The notes under the pieces are model-generated. The model saw only the letters and a list, made by a program, of their open reading frames with translations, was not told where the DNA came from and searched no databases. From Gambelia wislizenii (Eukaryota; Chordata; Lepidosauria; Squamata; Crotaphytidae), in assembly GCA_030847615.1 (NCBI GenBank), contig JAUMIR010000002.1, positions 200,119,809 to 200,183,808 of the forward strand: a stretch of 64,000 bases of DNA, given 5' to 3'. The number at the start of each line of letters is the position of its first letter. Position 1 is the stretch's first letter. Of the stretch, positions 23,373 through 35,220 are shown piece by piece. Both the position numbers and the translations under genes were made by a program.

Positions 23373-23725
23373 ACCCTCCAACTGTCTCGCTTGATCTTCT
23401 GTCATCCCATTTATTCAGCTGTGTCTAAAATGTCCCAGTTTCTCCCTCCTCCTCCCTCTTTCCTCCATTTTCCTTAGCTTACTTCAGTTGCTGCAAACTG
23501 AGTTCAAAGTGCCAAAGTATTTTTCATCCCATGAACTCAGAAGGATGGAGAGGAGAGGAGCGGGAGGAGTCTTGCCCTTCCCAGCAGACTCAGGCAAAAC
23601 CAAACTGCTGCAGCCTCTCCTAGCTTGTGTGTTCTTTCTCATTAATAACTTTTGCCATCTTGGCCACACTCTGATGTTGCTTGACCACATGGAGCCCAAT
23701 TTTCATCTGTGAAATGTTGGAGGGT
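23373..23725. mobile_element. MITE with ACCCTCCAAC termini, uninterrupted copy
   Basis: 353 bp from ACCCTCCAACTGTCTCG to GTTGGAGGGT, a clean inverted terminal pair. Same family as 20756-21722. Lies 45 bp downstream of the exon donor. Confidence 0.8.
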
Positions 23726-24787
23726 AAGAAGCATATAACTGCCCCACACGATCCTTGAATGCAGAAGTGCTGGTTTTGAGGGTTTGGTTTGGTTTTGGTT
23801 GTTTGTTTACGTAAGAAGGAACGCCTGGTAAATGTAACAGCATTTATCTCATTTATTCCCCAAATATTGGGGAGGCACCTCTAATCTAAGCCACAAACGC
23901 TCTGCATGAGAGATTGGGCAACTAATTGCCTTTGGAGTTTTGCTACATACTGTATATTTTAGAGCTTACTTCAGGACATTACAGACAGAGACATTTACAC
24001 ATTAACCTATATAAGCCGCATTAATGGCTCCCCCCCCCATTAGGGAGGGAGGGTATGGAATGGATATGCAGCATAGTGCATGGTGATAGTGCAGAATCTT
24101 CTGTCAGCCTGCTGCTTCTCCACACCAGTTCCCCTCCCTGACTGCTGTTTCCATTCATCAGGTTCTAGATGTTTGCTCTGAAGAGCAACGGCACATTTTC
24201 AATGACCAAGGGAAGAAAAATAGCTTGGGGACAATTTGAAATGGAAAAGTGAAAGATGCAGAATGAGTTAGTGCTCCCCTCCCCCCCACAGCTTAATGAT
24301 CTTCTCCTGAAGTAGCTTTTTCTTGCTGCAGTGGAAGGCTGTCCAGATTTGGCCAGATACATGTGGAATGCATAGTTAGGCCCTTAACTTTCAAAAGGAC
24401 GTTTTCTTTCTTCTTCTTTTTGGGGATATTGCCACTCTGAGGCTTTTTGCATATGACTGGATGATAAAATTGGTTTGGCCACCAAAAGTATAATCATCAT
24501 CCACAGCCAATCTTGTCTGTCACTATTTGCTGTTCACATTGTGAATTTTCAGGTGTTCATTTAAATATATTCAGTGTACCCTTTCAAAAACAAACGCTGG
24601 CCATTTTTTGTTCTCATCATTTTCTGTTTCCAGCAAAATAATGAAATTTCAGTGAGTATTGACTTGCCAAGTTAACATGGATTTAGTAGGATAATTCTAG
24701 ATGAGATTAACCATAAGACTGAGGCCCATGGCCTCATCCAGCAGGGTGCTTTTTGTGTTCTTATTGATGGGCAGCTGATGAAATTTA

Positions 24788-25536
24788 GGGATTATCTAAA
24801 TGGTGAAAATACTTATTGACTTAGAGAAGAATACAATTTGTCTAAATGGCATCCCGCATCAATATGCCATATTTGGAAGTAAGGCACCATATCTACCAAA
24901 AACTCCACATTTGCTAACACACATTGGAAACTGCTTAATGCAGTGTAGATGTGTAAATTGCTATTGCTTAAAAACAATTTGTAAGCCGCTCTGATAGCCT
25001 TGTGGCTGAAGAGCGGGGTATAAATAAATAAATAAATTTTCCTGAAGATTTTAAAAAGCTCTGTGGGGAATGCACATTCCCACTTGTTGGGACAACCAAT
25101 TCACAGTCATTCACATTCCTGATAAGAACAGAAGTGAAAAGCTGATTGGTCAGATGTGCATAGGAGACAGAGCTTGCTAATAAGGCAAGTGTCTGGAACC
25201 ATCATGTTGGATTTTTGCCTTAGCGATTGTGCACTGAGGCAACGAAACAGACTTTTTTTCTATTTATTTGGGCGGAATATCACACTTTTGCAACTTAGAT
25301 ATGCTTTTTTAAAAATACTGTTCAGCGGTGGCAACTGGTGGCAATAAAAACATGAGTAATTCACTTGCGCCTGCCATCTTGATTTGCAGGCATGCCCAAT
25401 GGAAAAGCAAAAAAGGATAGCTTTGCATGCCTGCGATCTTACAAAAAAAAACACGTTAAGACAAATCAAAGCTGTTTTGAATTGGCATTAGTGCACATCA
25501 AGCCACATCCCCCCGCCACCTCATATAGACAACACA
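24788..25536. mobile_element. TIR DNA element, 749 bp, with nested LINE/SINE tail
   Basis: Flanked by direct TTA repeats (24785-24787, 25537-25539). Left GGGATTATCTAAATGGTG and right CTCATATAGACAACACA form degenerate inverted ends. The interior has CATGTTGGATTTTTGCCTTA like 17177-17768 and 43904-44550. A GTAAGCCGCTCTGATAGCC...GGGGTATAAATAAATA tail is inserted at about 24980-25038. Confidence 0.65.
24980..25038 (+). mobile_element. LINE/SINE 3' tail (AAGCCGCTCTGA...TATAAATAAATA)
   Basis: A short, 5'-truncated retroposon end with a tail of AATA repeats, nested in the TIR element at 24788-25536. Confidence 0.6.
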
Positions 25537-25560
25537 TTAGACTGCAGACCTCGGTATGTT

Positions 25561-25755
25561 CAGAGACTAGAACACAGAGCAATGGGTTCAAACTACAAGA
25601 AAAGAGATTTCACCTAAACATTAGGAAGAACTTCCTGACAGTAAGAGCTGTTTGGCAGTAGAATGCACTGCCTCGAAGTGTAGTGGAGTCTCCTTCTTCG
25701 GAGGTTTTTAAACAGAGGCTGGATGGCCATCTGTTGGGAATGATTTGATTGTGTT
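25561..25755 (+). mobile_element. CR1 LINE 3' end, left part (split by nested element)
   Basis: ACAGAGCAATGGGTTCAAAC through TTAAACAGAGGCTGGATGG to TGATTTGATTGTG. Continues at 26764-26832 (CTACATGGCGGGGTTGG to CCAACTCTATGATTC). The two parts join at the point where uninterrupted CR1 copies read through. Confidence 0.85.
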
Positions 25756-26761
25756 CAGTTGTCCCTTCACATTCACAGCTTTGACACTCGTGGTTCTGAA
25801 TATTCGTGGTTTTCCCTCACTCACTGCCCATCTCCTGGGTCTTCGCTTCTCTTCACAAAGGGAATGAAGACCCAGGGAAGCCGAGGGAGTGAGGCAAAAC
25901 CTCTTAAACTGCCCCTCTGCTGAGCCTTCGCTGCCTTTGCAGGGAGGGTGAAAGCCCAGCAGACGGCCAGTTTGAGAGGTTTTCCCTCACTCCCTGGGTC
26001 TTCGCTTCTCTTCACAAAGGGAACGAAGACCCAGGGAAGCTGAGGGAGTGAGGCAAAACCTCTTAAACCGCCCCTCTGCTGAGCCTTCGCTGCCTTTGCT
26101 GGGAGGGCGAAAGCCCAGCAGACGGCCAGTTTGAGAGGTTTTCCCTCACTCCCTGGGTCTTCGCTTCTCTTCACAAAGGGAATGAAGACCCAGGGAAGCC
26201 AAGGGAGTGAGGCAAAACCTCTTAAACCGCCCTTCTGCTGAGCCTTCGCTGCCTTTTGCAGGGAGGGCGAAAGCCCAGCAGACAGCCGGTTTGAGAGGTT
26301 TTCCCTCACTCCCTGGGCTTCCCTGGGTCTTCACAAATGGAAGGAAGGAGGGTGAAAGTCCAGCAGATGGCTGGTTTGAGAGGTTTTGCCTCACTCCCTG
26401 GGCTTCCCTGGGTCTTCACAAAGGGAACGAAGACCCAGGGAAGCCGAGGGAGTGAGGCAAAACCTGTTAAACTGCTCCTTTGCTGAGCCTTGGCTGCCTT
26501 TTCAGGGAGGGCAAAAGCCCAGCAGGCAGCCGGTTTGAGAGGTTTTGTCTCACTCCCTGAGTCTTTGCTTCTCTTCACAAAGGGAACAACCCCGGGAAGC
26601 CGAGGGAGTGAGGCAAAACCTCTTAAACCGCCCCTCTGCTAACCCTTCACTGCCTTTGCAGGGAGGGAAAAAGCCCAGGAGAGGGCGATTGTTATTCGCA
26701 GTTTTTTCACATTCGCAGGGGTCTGGTGGCCGTAACCCCCATGAATGTGAAGGGACAACTG
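25756..26761. mobile_element. pogo/Tigger-like element with internal 159-bp minisatellite, 1006 bp
   Basis: Left CAGTTGTCCCTTCACATTC and right GAATGTGAAGGGACAACTG are inverted ~19-bp ends. Right flank TA, left flank TT (a decayed TA). Nested in a CR1 end. Between the ends lies a direct-repeat array at about 25804-26695. Confidence 0.9.
25804..26695. repeat. 159-bp minisatellite array
   Basis: The mark TTTGAGAGGTTTT recurs at about 25972, 26131, 26291, 26376 and 26535, so the period is 159-160 bp with one shortened unit. Each unit contains CTCCCTGGGTCTTCGCTTCT and its inverted partner. The 53-residue periodic frames on both strands arise because 159 is divisible by 3. Confidence 0.9.
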
Positions 26762-26763
26762 TA

Positions 26764-26832
26764 TTTCTACATGGCGGGGTTGGACTGGATGGCCCTTGTA
26801 GTCTCTTCCAACTCTATGATTCTTTGATTCTA
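26764..26832 (+). mobile_element. CR1 LINE 3' end, right part
   Basis: Continuation of the split CR1, ending GTCTCTTCCAACTCTATGAT followed by TCTTTGATTC. Confidence 0.85.
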
Positions 26833-27077
26833 CATAGAATGTTAGAGTTTCAAAAGAAGTTCTTTTAGGAGTTACGCTAGTGGCTTTTCTGGTTACACAA
26901 AAATGACACTAGCCCTCAGTCCTGCAGACATAGTATGGCTGCCATTCCAATAATCAGGGCAACCTCAGTGAAGAAATGTCTAGAAGTGTGAATAGTAATG
27001 AGGGATGTTTACTGTTTACTTGCCAAATCAGGCTGGAACTAGATGGGACATTACAAAATGTATTTATGACAGTCACA

Positions 27078-27300
27078 AAGTTTGTTGTCATTATGTGCCT
27101 TCAAGTTGGCTCTAACTTATAGCAACCCTATCCTAGAATTTTCTTTGCAAGATTTATTCAGAGGAGGTTTGCCATTGCCTTCCTCTAAGACTGAGAGAGT
27201 GTGATTTGCCTGAGGTCACCCATAATTTTTTCATGGCTGAACAAGGATTTGAACCACGGATTCCTAGAGTGCTAGGCCAACACTCAAACCATTTCATCAC
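27078..27300 (-). mobile_element. tRNA-derived/MIR-like squamate SINE
   Basis: Reads on the minus strand. On + it shows AGGAGGTTTGCCATTGCCTT, GCCTGAGGTCACCCA and the terminal ACTCAAACCATTTCATC. Same family as 46349-46545 (minus) and 63885-64000 (plus). Followed by an AC microsatellite (27298-27324). Confidence 0.75.
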
Positions 27301-27570
27301 ACACACACACACACACACACACACAACCAACCCAGGAGTTTTCTCCTAAATCTGCATTCTTTACCTCTCTATGGTAAATTTTACTGACACAAAAGTTGTG
27401 GATATTGATATACACTGTAGTTTGCCTGTGATAAAAACTCCAGGTAACAAAGTGAAGCAGGCAAAGTGGAAGTCATGGAAATTTTGTGGCACAATGAGGA
27501 AGAGAAATCAAGGAGTGATCTAGAGCTGCCATTATGTCTTGTTTGAGTACTTGGTGAGATCAGCCCAAGA

Positions 27571-27802
27571 TACAACCAGCCCTTTGTATCCATGGATTCT
27601 GCATCCATGGATTCAACCAACCATGGCTCGAAAACATTCCTCTTTTAAAAGTCCAAAAAGTAAACCTTGCTGTTCACTATTTTATATAAGGGATGCCCTT
27701 TTACTACACCATTGTATATAATGGGACTTGAGCATCCATGGATTTTTGTATCCATGGGGGGTCCTAGAACCAAACCCCAGTGAATACTGAGAGCCCACTG
27801 TA
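27571..27802. mobile_element. pogo/Tigger-like MITE, diverged
   Basis: Starts near CCAGCCCTTTGTATCCATGG and ends GAGAGCCCACTGTA; the internal TATATAATGGGACTTGAGCA block matches 3616-3849. Confidence 0.75.
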
Positions 27803-28679
27803 CTTTGTTGCCTGAGACTATGGACAAGATGGTGGCTCTTCTATTCCATGTACATAAGCCAACTGGACTGGCAACCGAAACTTACTTCAGTGCTTCAGCA
27901 GCACCATCTTCCATGCCTTAGGGCAGCAGGCTATCCCAGGTGATACAGACGTGCTGCAGTCCCCTAGTATCTGTTCCCTGAACAGTTGCCTCAGTCTGCT
28001 TAATGTTAAAGCTGAACCCTGTGCTGAGTTCTCTGTAATGGCACCATGCATGCTAGAACAGGAGGGAGTGGGGAATTGAGCTCCACCAAAAACTAAGGTT
28101 GCAGGCCAAGAACCCCATCACAAAACAACCAGGTGAGATAAGACCCCCAGGATTACTCTGGTGTTGAGAAACTCCCAGAGGGTTTATGAGTCAGAAGTGT
28201 ACTATCTAAAGGATCAGGCACAAAATGATATCCTCCTCCCAGATTTAATCTTCTTTTTCCAGAAAATACATTCACTAGAATTGAGCTTATTTGTTAGTAA
28301 AAAATTAGGGCTGATCTAGTTCCTCTACAGAAGCTTCTCACAGAAAGCATATTTCAGATTCAAGAAGAAAAAAAATATAAGTGCCATCATTCATCACTGC
28401 CCCATAAAGACATAATTTCAGAGTACTGTTCAGAACAGTACAAAATGCGAAGAGATTACTAAAAGGGTATTGAAATTTGCATAGTAATGGGAACATTACA
28501 GTTTAGCTGTGGGAATAAAACATGGGGGAGCTATAGTTATTAGGCAAAGCAAGTATACCTTGACACTAACATAGCATGAAATAATTTAAGATCAAACATA
28601 ACATCCAGGGTAATATGATTTTGAAGCTTCTCAAAAGATCTTTATCCAATAGTGCCAAAGATTTTTGAGACACAGCACC

Positions 28680-31600
28680 CGGCTCTTCAATCCAGATAAC
28701 ACCGGCACTGACGCAGCACTTCGTTCCACTCACTCAGACAAAACACTGAGATTCTTCTTCGTGGTCTCTGTGCCTCATACAATTGGGTATTGTACTTGCA
28801 CAGATCCATCCACAGAACGTTCCAGAGCTAAGTAGCTTTTGGTGAGAACTCCTCCTCCTTCGGGTGCCAATATAAATAGCGCCAAGACCTACTCCCTCTG
28901 AGTTCCTTTTCATCCATCATGCTGTTCATCTCACATAGTTTCAGATGTTCAGTAGCCCCTCGTTGTCATTTTCTCTTCACTCCTCCATCTTCCCTTCTTC
29001 ACTTCTCCTTCCTATTCTCCCCTATAAAACAACATCAACAAAAACATTAGGTATTCGTACTTGTTAGTTTGCCCCTTCCCCCCACTTCTCCCTACCTGAA
29101 TCTGTTGGGGGTTGCTCATTTTTCTTTTTTGCTTTTATGGCCTTGAAGGCTCTTTTCAAAAGCTGCGTTTCTTGTGGGGAGAAGATCGCCAGCTCTGGTG
29201 GCCATTCCCAGTGGGGGGGAGTTCTCTTGGATGATGGCCATTTGGTGCACTCCTGCTCCATCTGTAAGGGATTTACTCCACAAGGGCTTAGGGATCAGCT
29301 GTCCCGACTTTGCTTGTACCTTTGGGAATAATCCCTCAAGGTTGCCAAAGTTGCTGCCCAAAATTAACTTCTCTGTCCCATCTCAGTGTCAATTTGGAGG
29401 AAACGTCCCCTCATGGAAGTTCTTACGGCTCAGACAAGTATGGACTCCCCATCTATATTGGAAACCAGCCCCATTCCTTCAACACTGCCCACTGAGGCTC
29501 ACAGTGGCCCGAATATGGCCCAGCCTCCCCCAACTCCAGGTAGATCAATTTCCATACATCCTAAGCCCAGTAAGGGGCAAAAGAGGAATGCTGCAGTACC
29601 CAAAAAGGAGAAGAAACAGGCTAAAGAGAAAGGGAAGGGTGGACAATCGACCACCACTCCAGGACTGACCTCAGTATTGACCACTGCCTCAGTCCAGCCT
29701 TCGTTGTTGCCTTGTCCTCCTTCTCTGTCCAGTATCAATGAGATTGCTCATGTCAAAGGACAGTCAGTCCAAGAGGTGCCCCATGTAGCACATGCCCAGA
29801 CTGATCAGTCCTCAACAGAGCAGTTTATTCGAATCACCCCTCCAGTTCCAAGCTCCCAGGAGAGCCACTTACCAACTTGTCAACCACCTCACCTTTCTCC
29901 TTGGCCACCTACTCCGCTGCCTCATTGCTGATCCCATTCCTTGGGGCAGTCTTGTACGCCACACAACCACAATTCATGTTCAGCGCGACATCACTCTCCA
30001 TCCCTGGACCGAGAAAACCAAGGGCTTCACATGTTCGCACACCGTTCCCCATCTCCAGACCAAGTTGGTGCTTATGCACTGGAATCTCCAAGGCGGCAGG
30101 GCTATCACTCAGACTCAAACCGGCCTTGATATCAACACCAGTACCATGGGGTTTCTCCATGCTCAGATTCAGCTTCCTCTGGCTACTATGTGTATGAGCC
30201 ACCCTGGATGGAACTACCACATGCTTATTTGCCAGTACAGTTGTGGGACGCACACTACTACTGTACTACCTGGAGTGTTGATACCAATTGCTGGCACTAT
30301 GCCAGATATTAAGATGTCTGTCAGCCCAAATCACCACAGGAGTGGTGGTACTGTTCCAGCTTGCGGACCCCCCATTGTGCCTCCTCTCACCCTCAGCAAG
30401 TGATCCTGACAGCTACAGTGTTGAGGCCTCTAGACCAGCACACTGCTCCAATACCAACAACTGCAGTCACCAGGCCATCGGACCAAGGAACTGCTTCAGC
30501 CATGATCTCCTGACCGAGAAGCTGCTTTGATCTCAATGTCTCATTCTCCAGATTGGGAAACTGCTTTGGCAGCTCCACACATACTGTCAGTGTTGGCTAC
30601 TCTGCCCATGCTACAGACTCAAGCTGTCTTGACTTTGCCTGCTGTCCAGCCCCTATCTCTACCTGGGCTCAACCAGGGTGCCATGCATTCAGTACCAGCT
30701 TCCTCTGATGACTCTACTGGCAATGAGAGTAAGAGTGTGGATGAGACATTACCACAGTCTCTGTTGCCCTTCACCTCTTCTCCCACAGAGGAGGTTGGTG
30801 ACACCATTCCCATGTCACCAGCAGAAGATCTCTACCCATATGTGGAACTAATCCTTAGGATGGTGAAGTCACTGGGCCTGGAAGTCAAGAGCCAGCCTAC
30901 CCTGTTCCTGGATCCAGTCTTCCAGCATACAGACATTCAAAGTTCTACACTGATCACACTTCCTCTATTGCCAACTTGACTGGATTTCATAAAGCATCAG
31001 TCATGCACTCATTGCCATTGACAGGATCCCATCGTCCATCATGGCAACCCCAATACCAACCTCCTTTGCCTGCTAAGAAACCTCTGTCTAGTACAAAACT
31101 GAACCTTTGACTGCACCTTCCTCCCACCCTTTCTGTCTATGCCTTGGCACCATCATCTTTGCAACTGCAGTCCTCCCTGTCAACTTGACCACCTCACCAG
31201 CTGGTAACATATATGCTGGGTCTCCTGGGCACTTGCCATCATTCGCCTGGGCTACACGATTGAATTTGCTTGCCTACCTCCATTGGGCATTTTTCATTAC
31301 ACCCTCCCTCATGGGTAATCCAGCAAGAGGTCGTGACACTGCTCCAAAAAGATACCATCAAAAAGCTTCGTCACTGTGCACATCTAACAGGGTGGGTTTT
31401 TTTTTCTCCTGGTATTTCACCATACCAAAGAGGGATGGCTCACAGAGGCCTATCATGGACCACAAAGGGATAAATTGATACATCCCACCCAAAAAGTTTC
31501 AAATGGTCATACTATCTGCTATTCTCCCCCTCCTAAAACCTGGGGATTGGGTCATCTCTTTCGATCTACAAGATGCTTACTTCCATAGCCACATCTGTCC

Positions 31601-32715
31601 TCAGCACAGAAAATACCTACACTTCATGGTCAAGCACAAGCTATTCCAGTACTATGTCCTTCCCATCCTGGGAGAAAGACAGGATATAAATCCAGTAAAC
31701 AAACTAACACCCTTTGGTTTGGTGCTAGTCACTTCTCACCTCAGAACTAAAGTGATAAGGATCTTTCCATACCTGGCTGATAGTTGTGCAAAGGACAAGT
31801 TGTGCAAAGACGTAGGCAGAACTTTCTCCCTTTTAGTTGATCTGGGCCTCCGAGAGAATGTTGAGAAGTTATCTCTCACCCCTTCTCAATCTCTCCCCTT
31901 CAAAGGGGGTCATCATGGACTCCAGACTCACCTCGGCATCCCTTCTAGAGGATGGGGCGAAGGCCATTTGGTACCTGCTCATTCATGTCTTGCACCTGAC
32001 CATGAGACTGTGGGGATTGTTCACTGCCACCACAACAGTCATCCTGTGCTTGCAGCTTCACTCCCAGCCCCTGCAATTCTGATTCCTGTGACACTTTATT
32101 CCAAGTCAGAACTCCCCTCACAACCAGCTTCAGATTCTACCACGAGCTCACTCAGTGCTACATTAGTGGCTCTGCCCAATCAATCTCTTCAAGGGCATTC
32201 CTTTTCATCCTCCCCAGCCTATGACACTCATGACTTTGGATGCTTTCCACTCCGGACTGAGTGCTCACTGTGCTAGCTTCATAGTCCATGGCTATTGGTC
32301 AAGGTTGGAGAGTTGTTATCACATCAATGCCCTGGAGATGATAGCAGTCATTAAGACCTTCAGAGCATTTGAAAGCTCCATCAGAGGGACAGTGGTGCTG
32401 ATACTGTCAGATATGACCACAGTATTCTATATAAACAAACATGGAGGTACCAGATCCTCCACAATAAACACTCTTGCAATGCACTTCTAAAACTAGGGCA
32501 TTTGCAGACACACCTTTCTATTGGCTCTGCATGTCCCTAGACAAGACAATCTCCTAGCAGACTGTCTCAGTCAGATGATTGTAGAGGCACATGAATGGTC
32601 CCTGTCCCATCATGTCTTTGACCTGACCAGTTGGATCATCAATTGGCAGACATGTTTGTTTCCAGACAGAACCACAAATGCAAACTTTTCTGCTGTCATA
32701 GCTGGCAACTGAGAT
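28680..32715 (+). mobile_element. DIRS-like retrotransposon remnant
   Basis: Order of remains on +: a 5' non-coding region with TATAAATAG at 28871-28879; Gag-like Pro/Ser-rich frames (29137-30403); reverse transcriptase (31320-32270) with IPKRDGSQRP and FDLQDAYFH motifs; and an RNase H-like/hinge region (32270-32712) with INALEM and YINKHGGTRSS. These are DIRS-type hallmarks. Decay: several frame changes, the RT active-site line reads YLAD where an acidic pair is expected, and no tyrosine recombinase was recognised after 32715. Boundaries are approximate. Confidence 0.75.
31503..32276 (+). pseudogene. DIRS-like reverse transcriptase fragment
   Basis: Continuous 257-codon frame, but not a working enzyme. 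Residues PGDWVISFDLQDAYFHSHIC and the YYVLP motif mark the palm domain. A ~48-bp block (about 31666-31713: ILGERQDINPVNKLTP) splits the usual LPFGL motif. It resembles a LINE/SINE tail seen at about 4555-4605. The catalytic Asp pair is damaged. Confidence 0.75.
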
Positions 32716-33670
32716 CACAAAGTGGAAATGTCATTTTGGGGTGAGCCACAAAGATCCCTAAAAGGTGTTTCTGTTACTCCAAATAGTCTCACACAATGCA
32801 AAGATGACACAGAAATAATAAGTTGCCAGGTTGCATTTGGAAACCATCACTACAGTTCCTGCAGTTACTGCAAGTCAGACTACATAATTCTGACTTGGTC
32901 CTTGGCATAGTTTTGCACCTTAGCTTCTTTTCTAAGCAAAGTGGCATCTGTCTATCTGTCTCTGAGGTGCTGTGAGGTCTATAAAGGCAATGCATCATCA
33001 ATAAAATAAGCACAACTTTTCAAGCTGAAAAAGAATTCTGTGCTGTACATATATTTAGCCCTTGCTGAAGGTTGTTGTTTGAACAGTCCTGCACAATAAG
33101 GCTGATATTCCAGAAAACATTCCAGAAATTTCTTCTTTGGAAGATGGTCTAGATTAAATGGATTGCTTTTTTTCCCTCCCTCCCTTCTTTCCTTCCTTTT
33201 TAACCTAACATAAACATATCAGGCTTTGTTGGGAAGAGATATACAATTCAGATTCATTACAGTTGTTGTAATCCACAATCTAGGAATAAGCAGGCAACCA
33301 GGAAAGTAATGCATGACATGTTACAAAGTACACACAGCATGATATTGGTAGGTTATTCTGGATGGTTGACACAAAACTAGATATGCCATATGTAAAAGTA
33401 TGTAAAAGCCCTTAATCTCCTGTTTTTGCTCAGGAGTGGGTTATGAAATTTGGGAGTTCCCTTCCCTCTAGGGTTGCAAGGTTAGTACTGCCCCAGACCC
33501 TGAGATTTCAAATCCAATACCTGAAACCAAGGGATGTCTCCTGGTGATGCTAAAATAAGTGGCCCCTGTCACAGAGGGCAGGTCCACTGAAGATACTAAA
33601 CATAAGACATTAGGAATTAACTACAGTTGCTCAGACTGTGCTATTCAAATAAAAAACACCAATGAAAAAG

Positions 33671-33739
33671 GTATATATATACATATATATATATATATAT
33701 ACATACACACACACACACACACATACACACACACACACA
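33671..33739 (+). repeat. (TA)n(CA)n compound microsatellite
   Basis: TA repeats followed by CA repeats with two TACA interruptions. Confidence 0.97.
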
Positions 33740-34121
33740 GAGGAAGTGCTCTCGCCCAGAGATTCCTCCCCCTTATCCTGGGGACTGGTGAAGAAGGACC
33801 AAGCCTTCAGATTGGGGAATTTTCATATCTGGGAACTGAAGAACTCAGGTCTATAGTGCTGGATGCTGCTTTACACTCACTGTTCAGTACACTCACCTAA
33901 AGAAACCAGGAGCTGTGAGAATTCAGCAAATCCATGGTTACCTCAAGAACATTGCACATGTGGAGCAGCACCCATCACCTATACTTTCCTGCAGCATGAG
34001 GGCCATAAACAGAACAAAAGGTGACCTCTTATGGCCTATTTGTTGGTCTAATAAGGGTATCACACTAATACGAACTTCAGATTTCACCCACACACACACA
34101 CTTATCACTGATGTGGCCATG

Positions 34122-34145
34122 GTGTGTGTGTGTGTGTGTGTGTGT
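34122..34145 (+). repeat. (TG)n microsatellite
   Basis: About 11 TG units. Confidence 0.95.
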
Positions 34146-34366
34146 TTCTATGACTTGGAGTATGTACAAATGTATCTTAGGCACACAAAATTATTAGCTT
34201 TGTCATAATTAGAATTTCTGCTTAAATTCTAAGCAGAAAAACCAGTTAGAGCAATGATACCACAGTTCCTTTATAATCTCAGTGAACTGTTAAGCAAACA
34301 ATCATTATTAAAATGGTTAAATACAAGAATCCATTCTACCTATCAGAACCAAGATACAATGAGTTA

Positions 34367-34610
34367 GGGCTTGTCTACACAAAGAATGGGGACAGATTGC
34401 TCCACAGTAATAGTAAGTCACAGTAGCTGCAACCTGTCTTAATGGTTTTACAGCCATGGTGGCCATGAGTAGATTACTCATGTTTTTAAATTTTTTGGCC
34501 AGTTTTTTGGGGGAATGGGGGATGAAATGAAATGAAACTGGGCAAACTGCCACAGGGCCAGTTTGGGGACTTTTCTTATAATTTTGAAGCCAAAAAAAAA
34601 AAAAAAAAAA
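34367..34610. mobile_element. Partial TIR element of the 3-bp-duplication family
   Basis: Begins GGGCTTGTCTACACAAAG, like the left ends at 17177 and 20863. The right end is not found; the copy runs into an A-run at 34591-34613. Confidence 0.5.
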
Positions 34611-35220
34611 AAACCCCAACCCCCTGAATATATATATTTAACTGAAAGTGAGGATCCAGGTGTTTCAGGGGAGGATTCCTTGTGCCTGTTCACAGAGTAA
34701 ATGCTGCTTCACTCCTCCTACGCAGAAGCAAAATTCAGCTCTGGAAGGTCCCTCATCCCTCCCTGGAGTTAGTACTTTGTGAAAAGCACACCATCACCAT
34801 CACTCCATAGAAGACCTTTGCTCTTGCAGTTGCGGCCAGATCTTTAGATCCAAGCCCAAGTCATAGCTGTAAGCCATGAAAACACCAAGCAATACATGCA
34901 AGCAAGCAGGTGGAGGGCTTTAGAGAGAAACAACATGGCACTTTCTGCAGTTTTATTTGGCCTAAGCTTTCATGGACTCCAGCCTGCTTCATCAGAAGCA
35001 GCAGTGGGCTGGAGTCCTTGATAGATTATGCCAACTACATCTCATTAGTCTTTAAAGCACTACAAGGCTCTGTGGCTTTCACTAAAGCACACTAACATAG
35101 CTACTTCTCCCCACCCCATGCCAAATTAGAGAGAAACAGAATGTGATTCAGTTGGAAACCTAATTAGAAAATTTAATGTGTGACAGTCTAGCTCCTCATC
35201 TCACATTTTCTCCTTCTCAG

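Larger units (their letters stand above)
23328..35220. other. CACNA1G intron, 11893 bp
   Basis: Holds a MITE (23373-23725), a TIR element (24788-25536), a CR1 end with a nested pogo-like element (25561-26832), a SINE (27078-27300), a pogo-like MITE (27571-27802), a DIRS-like remnant (28680-32715), microsatellites (33671-33739, 34122-34144) and part of a TIR element (34367-34610). Uncharacterised: 23730-24780, 27805-28675, 32720-33665, 34620-35220. Confidence 0.75.

Noticed and set aside
25821..26309. 162-codon minus-strand frame with 53-residue repeats
   Set aside because: Product of the 159-bp minisatellite; the complementary strand is equally open.
29137..30979. Several frames as cellular genes
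   Set aside because: They sit upstream of DIRS-like RT and RNase H remains on the same strand and are rich in Pro/Ser like Gag-type ORFs.
33559..33900. 113-codon frame with poly Ile-Tyr and Thr-His repeats
   Set aside because: Encoded by the TA/CA microsatellite.
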